Source of the DNA: Clostridium sp.
GTDB lineage: Bacteria > Bacillota > Clostridia > Lachnospirales > Lachnospiraceae
DNA length: 64,000 nt
Direction: 5' to 3'
Assembly: GCA_023664325.1 (NCBI GenBank)
Contig: JAMPFS010000003.1
Location: 33,969-97,968 of the forward strand
Under the pieces are notes generated by a model. The model did not search any database. It worked only from the letters and a program-made list of their open reading frames with translations, and was not told the DNA's origin. A program made the translations under genes and the position numbers. Shown here in pieces: positions 15,740 to 23,835 of the stretch; position 1 is the first letter of the stretch, and each line of letters starts with the position of its first letter.

Positions 15740-17719
15740 ATGGCAGGAATAAGAATGACAGGTCTGGTATCCGGATTAGATACAGAAACGCTTGTAAGCC
15801 AGTTATCCGAGGCTTATCAGACAAAGGTTAATAATGTAAAGAAAGAGCAGACAAAATTAGAATGGAAAAAGGAAGCTTGGGCTTCTTTGAATACCAAGAT
15901 TATGGATTTTTATAAGGGAGCGCTGTCTACATTCAGAAGTGTATCCACTTATAGGGCTAAGGCGGCAACGGGCAATTTGACCGGTGTGAAAGTAACGGCA
16001 GGAAGCGGTGCGGTTAATGGTACACACAAGGTAAAGGTAGTCAGCACGGCTACTGCACAGATGTGGACCGGCAAAAAACTTAACGACAAGACATATACTG
16101 CAACTTCCTATAAAGCTGCTGTGGATGGAACAATGAAGCTTTCTGATCTGAAAGACAACATTGGCAATTCCATTGGGAACCAGTTAAAGAATGCGGAGTT
16201 TAAAGTATCTGCAAACGGAGTGGAATACACTGTGAAAGCCGGCATTGATGAGAATGGCAATGCTTTGGGTGATGATGCTACCGTAGATGATATTGTTGCA
16301 AATATTAACAGACAGTTAAATGGCTCCGGCGTTAAAGTGGATTTTGCCGCAGGCAATTTCCGCATGAGTAATGAGTCGGCTATAGCAACCGAGATTCAGA
16401 ATGATACCGGAGAGACGGTAACCAGCTTTACAGGCGGATATGATGTGCATGTGACGGCAGCGGATGACAGCACTGCTAAGATTTTTGGAATTACGACAGA
16501 CGGGGAAGGAACCTTAATTGAGCCTAAGACAAGTGATGCGGAGAAGGATCCTGTTACCATAATCGGTGGCGGTACTGGGTTTTATCAGGAAGTTGAGGCT
16601 ACGGGCGCAAGCGTGACAGCGAATACCAAATTGATTGATCTGGGAATCGCAGAAGGTACAGAGATTAAGGTAAACGGCAATGCCATTACGGTAGACCGCA
16701 AAACGACATTAAAGGGTCTGGCTGACCAGATGGCAAAGCTCGGCATTGAGGCGAATTATGATGCCGGTCAGGGAAGATTTTATCTGAATTCCAAGGGAAC
16801 AGGTGAAGCAAACCAGTTTACCATTGATTCGGATGCTGATACATTAGCAAAACTGGGTCTTGATTTACAAGTGGGTGATGAAGGGCGTATCGATGCGAAG
16901 GATGCCGTGATCGAATATAATGGCGTGCGGTATCAGCAGGCAAGTTCCACCTTTAGCATTAATGGACTTACGATTGAGGCAATGGAGGAGGGAGAGACAC
17001 AGACCTTTAACGTTGGCACAGACTCAAAAGGAATCTATGACAAAGTAAAAGAATTTGTCAAGTCATATAATACATTAATTGAAGAGATGAATACATTGTA
17101 TAATGCTGCCAGAGTAAAGGACTATGAGCCGCTGACGGAAGATGAAAAGAAAGGGATGAGCGATGAGGAAATTGAGAAATGGGAAGGAATTATTAAAGCA
17201 TCCCTGTTAAGAAGAGATGATACCATCAGTTCCCTGTTATCCAGCATGCGCTCTACTTTGAATAAGCAGGTTTCTGTTACCCTGTCAGATGGAACAACAA
17301 AGAATTATGCATTAACCTCTTTTGGGATTAATACAAGCACCTATACAGAAAGAGGAAAGCTTCATATTTATGGTGATGAAGATGATGCTGACTTTATGGA
17401 TTTTGATAATGATCTGATGGCAGCTATTAACAAGGATCCATCGGCAGTAGAGAAAACTTTGTCCACTCTGGGTACAGAGATGTATAATAATCTTTTAAAG
17501 GCAATGAACAGCAATAAAGAGTTAAGCAGCGCATTGACGTTTTATAATGATAAGCAGCTTGATAAAGAGATTAGTAATTATAAGGACAGAGTCAGTACAT
17601 TGCAGGATAAGGCAACGGCAGTCGAAGACAAATATTATAAGCAGTTTGCAGCTATGGAGACTGCTCTGGCGAAGCTTCAGTCTCAACAGACTTATATCTC
17701 ACAATTATTTGGTGGTTGA
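15740..17719 (+). CDS. fliD: Flagellar filament cap protein FliD (HAP2)
   Basis: 659 residues. N-terminal GLVSGLDTETLVSQLSEAYQ (about 8-27) is the FliD_N motif, and the C-terminus (about 560-659) contains the long coiled-coil helices ending LAKLQSQQTYISQLFGG. It is larger than enterobacterial FliD (about 470), with extra Gly/Asp-rich domains in the middle. It is secreted and caps the growing filament to fold flagellin. A Gly-rich tract IIGGGTGFYQEVEATG (about 274-289) marks an inter-domain linker. It is co-transcribed with flaG. Confidence 0.93.
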   Translation: MAGIRMTGLVSGLDTETLVSQLSEAYQTKVNNVKKEQTKLEWKKEAWASLNTKIMDFYKGALSTFRSVSTYRAKAATGNLTGVKVTAGSGAVNGTHKVKVVSTATAQMWTGKKLNDKTYTATSYKAAVDGTMKLSDLKDNIGNSIGNQLKNAEFKVSANGVEYTVKAGIDENGNALGDDATVDDIVANINRQLNGSGVKVDFAAGNFRMSNESAIATEIQNDTGETVTSFTGGYDVHVTAADDSTAKIFGITTDGEGTLIEPKTSDAEKDPVTIIGGGTGFYQEVEATGASVTANTKLIDLGIAEGTEIKVNGNAITVDRKTTLKGLADQMAKLGIEANYDAGQGRFYLNSKGTGEANQFTIDSDADTLAKLGLDLQVGDEGRIDAKDAVIEYNGVRYQQASSTFSINGLTIEAMEEGETQTFNVGTDSKGIYDKVKEFVKSYNTLIEEMNTLYNAARVKDYEPLTEDEKKGMSDEEIEKWEGIIKASLLRRDDTISSLLSSMRSTLNKQVSVTLSDGTTKNYALTSFGINTSTYTERGKLHIYGDEDDADFMDFDNDLMAAINKDPSAVEKTLSTLGTEMYNNLLKAMNSNKELSSALTFYNDKQLDKEISNYKDRVSTLQDKATAVEDKYYKQFAAMETALAKLQSQQTYISQLFGG

Positions 17720-17735
17720 TCATACAGGGAGACAG

Positions 17736-17770
17736 CCGGGAAGGGAGGGTTTGTAATCCTTCCTTCCCGG
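17736..17770 (+). other. Strong hairpin between fliD and fliS
   Basis: CCGGGAAGGGAGG (17736-17748) pairs with CCTTCCTTCCCGG (17758-17770) with one G-T pair. No T-run follows, so it may be a rho-dependent pause, a partial terminator or an mRNA 3' stabiliser separating highly expressed fliD from fliS. Confidence 0.6.
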
Positions 17771-17827
17771 CATTGAACAGGTTATGATAGGTTTGGAATA
17801 CAGATTAATGACGTATGAGGTGAAGAC

Positions 17828-18214
17828 ATGGCATATAATCCAATGGCAGCATATGGAACCAATAAGGTAACCACTGCAACTCCGGCAGAGCTTACATTGA
17901 TGCTTTATGAAGGCGCAATTAAGTTTTGTAATATTGCCCAGATGGCAATGGAAAAAAAGGATATCGAGAAAGCGAATCTGAATATTCAGAAGGCAAGAAA
18001 CATTATTGTTGAATTAAAGACCACACTGAATTTTGATTATCCGGTGGCAAAGGATTTTGATATTATATATACTTTTATATTTGACCGGATGACGGCGGCA
18101 AATGTTTCCAAGGATCCGGCGGATATTGCAGAGGTATTGGTGCAGTTGCGGGAACTGCGGGATATTTGGAAACAGGTGATGCGAACAGCAAAGGATCCAC
18201 GCAGTCAGGAATGA
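17828..18214 (+). CDS. fliS: Flagellin export chaperone FliS
   Basis: 128 residues, the usual size. The N-terminus (ANPYAAY-like NPMAAYGTNKVTTATPAELTLMLYEGAIKFC) is diagnostic of FliS, followed by a four-helix bundle. FliS binds the flagellin C-terminus to prevent premature polymerisation. ATG follows GAGGTG. The fliT-like gene follows after 9 bases. Confidence 0.94.
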   Translation: MAYNPMAAYGTNKVTTATPAELTLMLYEGAIKFCNIAQMAMEKKDIEKANLNIQKARNIIVELKTTLNFDYPVAKDFDIIYTFIFDRMTAANVSKDPADIAEVLVQLRELRDIWKQVMRTAKDPRSQE

Positions 18215-18223
18215 GGTAAGAGA

Positions 18224-18700
18224 ATGGATGACAATTATGTTCAGGTTTTAATCGATACGATAACAAAAAAAGAAGAGACGCTGCGGAAGATTCTTGAGAT
18301 TACCAAAGAGCAGGAGCAGATCAGCAAGCAGGAGGTTTATTCACCAGAGGAGATGGAAAAAACCCTGAACGAAAAGGAAATCCAGATAGCAAGAATTAAT
18401 TATCTGGATGAAGGGTTTCAGTCTGTCTATGATCGTGTCGGCTCGGAGATACGGAATAATATCGAAAAGTATGAACAGGATGTTCTGGCATTGCAGGAGC
18501 GTATCCGCATTTGTACGGAAATAGCCAATGAAATCCAGGTGTTAGAAGAGAGAAACCGGAATCGTTTCAGTGTATTGTTTTCCAAAGTCCGGTCAGAGTA
18601 TTCCACTTCCAAAAACCAGGCAAATGTTGCGCACAATTATTTTAAGACAATGAATAATTCCAAAGTTATGGATGCATATTTTGTGGATAAAAAACAGTAA
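18224..18700 (+). CDS. FliT/FlgN-like flagellar chaperone (putative)
   Basis: 158 residues, almost all helical and charged (ITKKEETLRKILEITKEQEQISKQE near the start). It has no diagnostic motif. Its position immediately after fliS is that of fliT, the chaperone for the FliD cap. FlgN-superfamily proteins share this size and helical profile. ATG follows GAGGTAAGAG. The C-terminus (NQANVAHNYFKTMNNSKVMDAYFVDKKQ region) is typical of small flagellar chaperones of clostridia. The call rests mainly on context. Confidence 0.6.
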   Translation: MDDNYVQVLIDTITKKEETLRKILEITKEQEQISKQEVYSPEEMEKTLNEKEIQIARINYLDEGFQSVYDRVGSEIRNNIEKYEQDVLALQERIRICTEIANEIQVLEERNRNRFSVLFSKVRSEYSTSKNQANVAHNYFKTMNNSKVMDAYFVDKKQ

Positions 18701-18761
18701 ATACCTATATATTGTAAAAAGGAAAACGATATTAATTTTCTTAAAAAAATCACAAAAAGTG

Positions 18762-18788
18762 TTAATATTAAAAAGCAGTTTCCGATAT
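18762..18788 (+). promoter_or_regulatory. Sigma-28-type promoter for flagellin 1
   Basis: TTAA at 18762-18765, 15-base spacer, TCCGATAT at 18781-18788. It leaves a leader of roughly 135 bases before the flagellin ATG. Confidence 0.7.
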
Positions 18789-18836
18789 ATATAATGTAAG
18801 TAATATACAATTACATATTGAAATGCATGGTAATAA

Positions 18837-18909
18837 CTTCCAATTGGAAGATATTATAGAAACCATTTACGGCGGGTGACCGCTAGTACATGTCGCAGGG
18901 AAGCGGCAT
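18837..18909 (+). promoter_or_regulatory. Flagellin 1 leader with GGA-loop hairpin (candidate CsrA site)
   Basis: Three elements are present: the palindrome CTTCCAATTGGAAG (18837-18850); GCGG-GTGA-CCGC with a GNRA-type loop (about 18872-18883); and ATGTCGC (18890-18896) pairing with GCGGCAT (18903-18909) around the loop AGGGAA. The last stem lies 7 bases upstream of AAGGAGGA. It is a predicted CsrA site by analogy with the B. subtilis hag leader. Confidence 0.55.
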
Positions 18910-18931
18910 TATATTCAAGGAGGAATTTATT

Positions 18932-19747
18932 ATGGTAGTACAACACAACATGCAAGCAGTAAACACTAACAGAATGTTAGGACAGAACGTGAAAGCTGTA
19001 GCTAAGTCTACTGAGAAGTTATCATCTGGTTATGCAGTTAACCGTGCAGCTGATGATGCAGCAGGACTTTCTATTTCTGAGAAGATGAGAAATCAGATTC
19101 GTGGTTTGAACCAGGCTGTTAAGAACTCTGAGGACGGTATTTCACTGATCCAGACAGCAGAGGGTAACATGAACGAGATTCACTCTATCCTTCAGAGAAT
19201 GGGTGAGCTGGCAATCAAAGCTCGTAATGATGTTAACGCATCAGAAGATCGTCAGACAATTCAGGATGAGATTTCACAGCTGAAGCAGGAGATCTGCTCT
19301 ATTACCAAGAAGGCTGAGTTCAACGGAACGAAGTTACTGAATGGTACAATGAAGAGTGGTAAGAACCTTCAGGTTGGTGCTAATCAGGGTGAATTGCTTA
19401 AGATTGCGATCAGTGGTACTTCACTTAAGAAGTTGGGTCTGACAAAGACATCCGTATCTACTGCAAAGGCAGCATCCGCAGCAATCAAGCAGATTCAGTC
19501 CGCAATCAAGAATGTATCTGCACAGCGTTCATTACTCGGTGCTATCCAGAACAGACTTGAGTACACGATCAACAACTTGGAGAACTACTCTGAGAACCTG
19601 ACATCTGCTGAGTCTAATATCAGAGATACTGATATGGCTACAGAAATGGTTAACTACAGCAAGAACAACATCTTGCAGCAGGCTGCACAGTCTATGCTTG
19701 CACAAGCTAACCAGTCTAACCAAGCTGTATTATCATTACTTCAGTAA
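18932..19747 (+). CDS. Flagellin (copy 1), short D0/D1 type
   Basis: 271 residues from ATG 18932, which follows AAGGAGGA; an in-frame extension to 18890 runs through the leader hairpin and is rejected. The N-terminal D0/D1 (QAVNTNRMLGQNVKAVAKS, then LSSGYAVNRAADDAAGLSIS) and the C-terminal D1/D0 (ESNIRDTDMATEMVNYSK, ending VLSLLQ) are intact and joined by a short loop, so the outer D2/D3 domains are absent. Ser/Thr-rich stretches around residues 125-180 are possible glycosylation sites. The TLR5-contact segment reads LQRMGELAIKARND, keeping the key Arg and Leu. A second, nearly identical gene follows after 229 bases. Confidence 0.96.
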   Translation: MVVQHNMQAVNTNRMLGQNVKAVAKSTEKLSSGYAVNRAADDAAGLSISEKMRNQIRGLNQAVKNSEDGISLIQTAEGNMNEIHSILQRMGELAIKARNDVNASEDRQTIQDEISQLKQEICSITKKAEFNGTKLLNGTMKSGKNLQVGANQGELLKIAISGTSLKKLGLTKTSVSTAKAASAAIKQIQSAIKNVSAQRSLLGAIQNRLEYTINNLENYSENLTSAESNIRDTDMATEMVNYSKNNILQQAAQSMLAQANQSNQAVLSLLQ

Positions 19748-19770
19748 TTTCATAATTATTGGCGGTAAGA

Positions 19771-19794
19771 GCCGGTCTTTGACCGGCTTTTATT
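19771..19794 (+). terminator. Terminator after flagellin 1
   Basis: GCCGGTC-TTT-GACCGGC (19771-19787) followed by TTTTATT. Confidence 0.92.
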
Positions 19795-19854
19795 GTGCCT
19801 GAAAACAGATTCTGCCTGAAATAAAATTTTTTTGAAAAAATTTTAAAATAGGTA

Positions 19855-19881
19855 TAAAGTTATCGCAAAGAGTGTCGATAA
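19855..19881 (+). promoter_or_regulatory. Sigma-28-type promoter for flagellin 2
   Basis: TAAA at 19855-19858, 15-base spacer, GTCGATAA at 19874-19881, only one mismatch to the consensus. It is one of the best sigma-28 matches in the window. Confidence 0.8.
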
Positions 19882-19893
19882 ATATAGTGTAAG

Positions 19894-19969
19894 GAACTTG
19901 AAACGGAATCAGGTTCTAATAGAAAAACGAAAAGGAAACTATATCAAAAGGATTTGATGTCAAGGAGGA
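19894..19969 (+). promoter_or_regulatory. Flagellin 2 leader with two GGA-loop hairpins (candidate CsrA sites)
   Basis: GAACTTGA (19894-19901) pairs with TCAGGTTC (19909-19916, one G-T) around AACGGAA. ATCAAA (19943-19948) pairs perfectly with TTTGAT (19953-19958) around AGGA. The second hairpin is 3 bases from the AAGGAGGA ribosome binding site (19962-19969). This two-site layout resembles the CsrA-bound hag leader of B. subtilis. Confidence 0.65.
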
Positions 19970-19976
19970 ATTTATT

Positions 19977-20801
19977 ATGGTAGTACAACACAACATGCAG
20001 GCAGTAAACACAAACAGAATGTTAGGACAGAACGTGAAGGCTGTAGCGAAGTCTACTGAGAAGTTATCATCTGGTTACGCAGTTAACCGTGCAGCAGATG
20101 ATGCAGCAGGACTTTCCATTTCTGAGAAGATGAGAAATCAGATTCGTGGTTTGAATCAGGCTGTTAAGAACTCTGAGGATGGTATTTCACTGATTCAGAC
20201 AGCAGAAGGTAACATGAATGAGATTCACTCCATCCTTCAGAGAATGGGTGAACTTGCAATCAAAGCTCGTAATGATGTTAATGCATCAGAAGACCGTGAT
20301 ACAATCCAGGATGAGATTAAGCAGTTAAAAGAAGAGATTTGCTCTATCACTAAGAAGGCTGAGTTCAACGGAACAAAGCTGTTAGATGGTTCTATGTCTC
20401 TTGCAAATAGTGGCAAGCAGTTACAGGTAGGCGCTAATCAGGGCGAGTTGCTTCGGATTTCTATCAGTGGTACATCACTTAAGAAGTTAGGTCTTAAGTC
20501 AACATCTGTATCCACTGCTAAGGCAGCATCCGCAGCAATCAAGCAGATCCAGTCAGCAATCAAATTGGTATCTGCACAGCGTTCATTACTCGGTGCTATC
20601 CAGAACAGACTTGAGTATACAATTAATAACTTGGAGAACTACTCTGAGAACTTAACATCTGCTGAGTCTAATATCAGAGATACCGATATGGCAACAGAGA
20701 TGGTTAACTACAGCAAGAACAACATCTTGCAGCAGGCTGCGCAGTCTATGCTTTCACAGGCTAATCAGGCTACACAGAGTGTACTTAGTCTCTTACAGTA
20801 A
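19977..20801 (+). CDS. Flagellin (copy 2), short D0/D1 type
   Basis: 274 residues. It is almost identical to copy 1 over the first 115 residues and the last 90, and differs mainly in the central loop (DGSMSLANSGKQLQ versus NGTMKSGKNLQ) and at a few other positions (IKLVSA versus IKNVSA; SQANQATQS versus AQANQSNQA). The ribosome binding site and start are identical in both. It has its own sigma-28 promoter and structured leader, so the two copies can be expressed independently. It is likely exported with FliS and probably glycosylated by products of the downstream island. Confidence 0.96.
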   Translation: MVVQHNMQAVNTNRMLGQNVKAVAKSTEKLSSGYAVNRAADDAAGLSISEKMRNQIRGLNQAVKNSEDGISLIQTAEGNMNEIHSILQRMGELAIKARNDVNASEDRDTIQDEIKQLKEEICSITKKAEFNGTKLLDGSMSLANSGKQLQVGANQGELLRISISGTSLKKLGLKSTSVSTAKAASAAIKQIQSAIKLVSAQRSLLGAIQNRLEYTINNLENYSENLTSAESNIRDTDMATEMVNYSKNNILQQAAQSMLSQANQATQSVLSLLQ

Positions 20802-20820
20802 GCATATAATTAAATGAATG

Positions 20821-20854
20821 AATAGGCTGGCCTATGCGGGTCAGCCTATTTTAC
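20821..20854 (+). terminator. Terminator after flagellin 2
   Basis: AATAGGCTGGCC (20821-20832) pairs with GGTCAGCCTATT (one G-T pair), followed by TTACT. The T-run is modest. Confidence 0.75.
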
Positions 20855-20880
20855 TATCAGGAAATTTTTGGAGGGTGAAA

Positions 20881-21144
20881 ATGGCAGATTTACTGGAAGT
20901 GTTAAATGCAATTACAGAGTTTCTCTATCAGGAAAAGAAAAATGATGCCTATGGCTTATTGGCAAGATGTCTGCCAATCTTAAGTTCCTTTTTGGAGGAG
21001 ATGACAGACATTGGTTTACAAACAGAAATTAAAGATGCATTACAGGAAGCGATGGAGGCAATGGAGGCAGATGATGTGACTTTGTTAGCCGATATCTTGC
21101 AATATGAGGTCATTGAAAGGCTGGCAACACTGGAAGAGGAATAA
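20881..21144 (+). CDS. Small acidic helical protein between flagellin and Maf
   Basis: 87 residues, acidic and predicted all-helical (LLEVLNAITEFLYQEKKNDAYGLL, then EAMEAMEADDVTLLADILQYEVIERL). It has no recognised catalytic or metal-binding motif. ATG at 20881 follows TTGGAGGG. It ends 3 bases before the Maf gene and so is surely co-translated with it. Its size and helical profile would suit a small chaperone or a Maf/flagellin adaptor. It is not a known FliS, FliT or FlgN on sequence, and the function is unknown. Confidence 0.7.
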   Translation: MADLLEVLNAITEFLYQEKKNDAYGLLARCLPILSSFLEEMTDIGLQTEIKDALQEAMEAMEADDVTLLADILQYEVIERLATLEEE

Positions 21145-21147
21145 CAG

Positions 21148-23007
21148 ATGGATTGGTTGGAAAAGAATTTAAAATGTTTAGAAAACGAAGAAGAATTAGA
21201 TTATCATAAGCTCTACGATTTTGCAAAGACGTGGCAGGAAGAAAACACAGAATACTTTACCGCTGAAGCGAGGGACGGCAGTGTAATTCTTGGTGCATTT
21301 CGGGAAGAAAAACAGATTTTGTTGAATAGTACCTATAAGCCGTTACAGGAGGCAGAGAAATTTGCCAAAAAAATTCAATTGACGGATAATTCTGTTATTG
21401 CTTTTATGGGTATAGGCAATGGTATTATTGTGAAGGCTATTGCTGAGCAGCTGAATGAAGAGGCTCAGCTTTATATTTATGAACCGTCAAAAGAATTATT
21501 TGCCTTTGTCATGCAATATTTTGATTTGTCAGAGATACTTCGTGATAAGCGGATTAAAATTTTTGTTGAGGGTATTAACGAGCAGTATTTTGATTTAGTG
21601 CTGACCTATAATATTGATAATGTGAATATTGGCGTTACAATTTTGGAAACACATCCCAAATACAGGGAGCTGTTTCCGGAAAAGTTTGAAAGTTTTTCCA
21701 AACAATTTAAGGATTGCAGAAACAGTGCGTTGGTGAATATGAAAACGATTATCGAGCAGCAGACGACGATGGTACGCAATGCAATTTTAAATGTTGCCGA
21801 TTTAGTTTATTCCAAAATGACGGCAGACTTTGTCGGGGCATTTCCGAAAGGTATGCCGGCAATTCTGGTGTCGGGCGGACCTTCGCTAGATAAGAATTTT
21901 GAGGTTTTAAAGCAGGCAAAGGGGAAGGCCTTGATTCTTGCCGTAGACCGTACCGCACAATATCTGTTGGACAGAGATATCGTTCCGGATATGTTCTGCT
22001 CCCTGGATTATAGAAAAAGTGTCAGATTGTTTCAGGATGAACGCCTTAAACAGGTTCCCTTTTTGTATATGTCTGATTTGAACCATGCGGTTCTCGATGT
22101 TTTAGGCAGGGAGAACCTTATTTTTGGTACTACCAGCTTAAAATTCTATAATTGGCTGATTGGTGAATTTGGAAAAAAGGGAATTGATTTACCGATTGGC
22201 GGTTCTGTAGCAACTTTGGGATATTCTTTTGTGAAAATGACAGGGATTAACCGTCTGATACTGGTTGGGCAGGATTTGGCACTGACCGGAGGAGCAAATT
22301 ATGCAGGCGGCATGGTGAGTGGAGTATCAGATCTTGATGAGTATGACACAATGGAAGTGCCGGGTAATGTAGAGGACACAGTGACTACCCGAGGGGATTA
22401 TTATGTATATTTAAAATGGTTTGAACAGGCGGTCAAAGAGGCAAATGAAAGTGGCATGGAGGTGATCAATGCCACAGAAGGCGGCGCCAAGATTGAAGGA
22501 ACAGAGATTATGCCACTGCAGGAGGCAGTTGATCGGTATTGCCAGAAAGAATATGATCTGGAATCGGTTTTTGGAGAAATACAGCCGTTAGTACCGGAAG
22601 AAACAATACCGGATGTGATAACATTATTAGAAGAGAAGAAAAGAGAATTGCCTAAATTAAAGAAAAAAGCGAAGGATGCAGCGGAAATGGCAAGGCGTTG
22701 TGGTGTATTGTCAGAACGGGGAGATTATGGTAAGGAATTTAAGGAGAAAAACAAAATCTTAAGTCAGACAACGGCTTTATTTGATGAGTCATCGATGGCA
22801 AGTCTCTTAAGCAGTTATGTGGAAGGGCTTTTGGCAAACGAGGATGTAGATTTGTATGTCACGAAGGATGATAATCAGGATGAGATGGTAAGGCTGTATC
22901 GCAAGATGGAGAAGAATTATCAGTATATTTATGAAAATGCAGATGCGGTGATTGCATTATATGATTCTATGCTGGAAACCTTAAAGATGAGCAGGGCAGG
23001 TGAGTAA
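21148..23007 (+). CDS. maf: Maf-type flagellin glycosyltransferase (DUF115/MptE-like)
   Basis: 619 residues. The N-terminal domain contains a Rossmann-like region (VIAFMGIGNGIIVKAI, about 85-100). The central DUF115 domain carries the hallmark ILVSGGPSLDKNF (about 236-248), then AVDRTAQYLLDRDIVPDMFCSLD (about 262-284) and a GGSVATLGYSF segment. Maf proteins transfer nonulosonic acids (pseudaminic, legionaminic or related) from CMP to flagellin Ser/Thr in the cytoplasm. A nonulosonate cytidylyltransferase starts one base after its stop and a synthase follows, which supports this role. The C-terminal 150 residues are helical. Confidence 0.88.
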   Translation: MDWLEKNLKCLENEEELDYHKLYDFAKTWQEENTEYFTAEARDGSVILGAFREEKQILLNSTYKPLQEAEKFAKKIQLTDNSVIAFMGIGNGIIVKAIAEQLNEEAQLYIYEPSKELFAFVMQYFDLSEILRDKRIKIFVEGINEQYFDLVLTYNIDNVNIGVTILETHPKYRELFPEKFESFSKQFKDCRNSALVNMKTIIEQQTTMVRNAILNVADLVYSKMTADFVGAFPKGMPAILVSGGPSLDKNFEVLKQAKGKALILAVDRTAQYLLDRDIVPDMFCSLDYRKSVRLFQDERLKQVPFLYMSDLNHAVLDVLGRENLIFGTTSLKFYNWLIGEFGKKGIDLPIGGSVATLGYSFVKMTGINRLILVGQDLALTGGANYAGGMVSGVSDLDEYDTMEVPGNVEDTVTTRGDYYVYLKWFEQAVKEANESGMEVINATEGGAKIEGTEIMPLQEAVDRYCQKEYDLESVFGEIQPLVPEETIPDVITLLEEKKRELPKLKKKAKDAAEMARRCGVLSERGDYGKEFKEKNKILSQTTALFDESSMASLLSSYVEGLLANEDVDLYVTKDDNQDEMVRLYRKMEKNYQYIYENADAVIALYDSMLETLKMSRAGE

Positions 23008-23008
23008 T

Positions 23009-23770
23009 ATGAAAGTGTTGGCAGTTATTCCTGCCAGGGCAGGTTCCAAATCAGTACCTCACAAAAACATACGGGAGATTGGCGGAAAGCCAATGCTGGC
23101 ACATTCCATTGACCATGCAAAGGCATCCCGGTATATTAATCGTATCATAGTCAGTACAGACAGTGCGGAATATGCAGAGATTGCAAAAAAATATGGTGCG
23201 GAGGTGCCTTTTTTAAGACCGGCGGAATATGCAACAGACACGGCACTGGATTATGATGTCTTTTACCATGCCTTGAAATGGCTTAAGGAAACGGAAAATT
23301 ATCTGCCGGATATTGTGGTGCAGTTACGTCCGACATATCCAATACGAAAGGCATCCGACATCGACAAAATGATTGAGCTTCTAATGGAGAATCCACAGGC
23401 GGATTCTGTCCGCAGTATGTCGAAAGCAACGGAAGTGCCTTATAAAATGTGGTTGATAGGGCAGAATGGTTCTTGTGATATTGGAAATAGTGCAAAACAG
23501 GGCAGTCATGCGCTCGGGCAGGTTACTCCACTTATGACGAATATCCCGGAATGTTACAATATGCCAAGACAGCAGCTACCGGAAGTGTATTATCAGAATG
23601 CATGTATTGATATATTCCGACCGGATGTGGTATTATATAAACAGTCCATGTCGGGAGATGTGATTTTGGGATATGCGATGGAAGAAAATTATGACATTGA
23701 TACGGAAGAAGATTTTGTCAGAGCAATGAAGAAGCTGGATAGTATGCCAGATGGAAGAAAGCATATATAA
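23009..23770 (+). CDS. Acylneuraminate (nonulosonate) cytidylyltransferase
   Basis: 253 residues. The NeuA/PseF signature VIPARAGSKSVPHKNI (6-21) is the CTP-binding loop. VVQLRPTYPIRK (about 104-115) and the final YDIDTEEDFVRA are typical. It should activate a nonulosonic acid as a CMP-sugar. ATG 23009 is preferred over GTG 23000, which overlaps the end of maf. Which sugar (pseudaminic, legionaminic, N-acetylneuraminic or KDN) is activated cannot be told; the PseB/C/H/G enzymes are not in the window. Confidence 0.88.
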   Translation: MKVLAVIPARAGSKSVPHKNIREIGGKPMLAHSIDHAKASRYINRIIVSTDSAEYAEIAKKYGAEVPFLRPAEYATDTALDYDVFYHALKWLKETENYLPDIVVQLRPTYPIRKASDIDKMIELLMENPQADSVRSMSKATEVPYKMWLIGQNGSCDIGNSAKQGSHALGQVTPLMTNIPECYNMPRQQLPEVYYQNACIDIFRPDVVLYKQSMSGDVILGYAMEENYDIDTEEDFVRAMKKLDSMPDGRKHI

Positions 23771-23835
23771 CAAAAAGAATGTTTAATAGATTACAATAAT
23801 GTACTGAGTGGAGAATAACAAAGGAGGGCTACAGT

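Noticed and set aside
21089..21100. GCCGATAT-like sequence inside the 87-residue gene
   Set aside because: No TAAA-type -35 lies 15-16 bases upstream and it is within a coding region, so it is probably chance.
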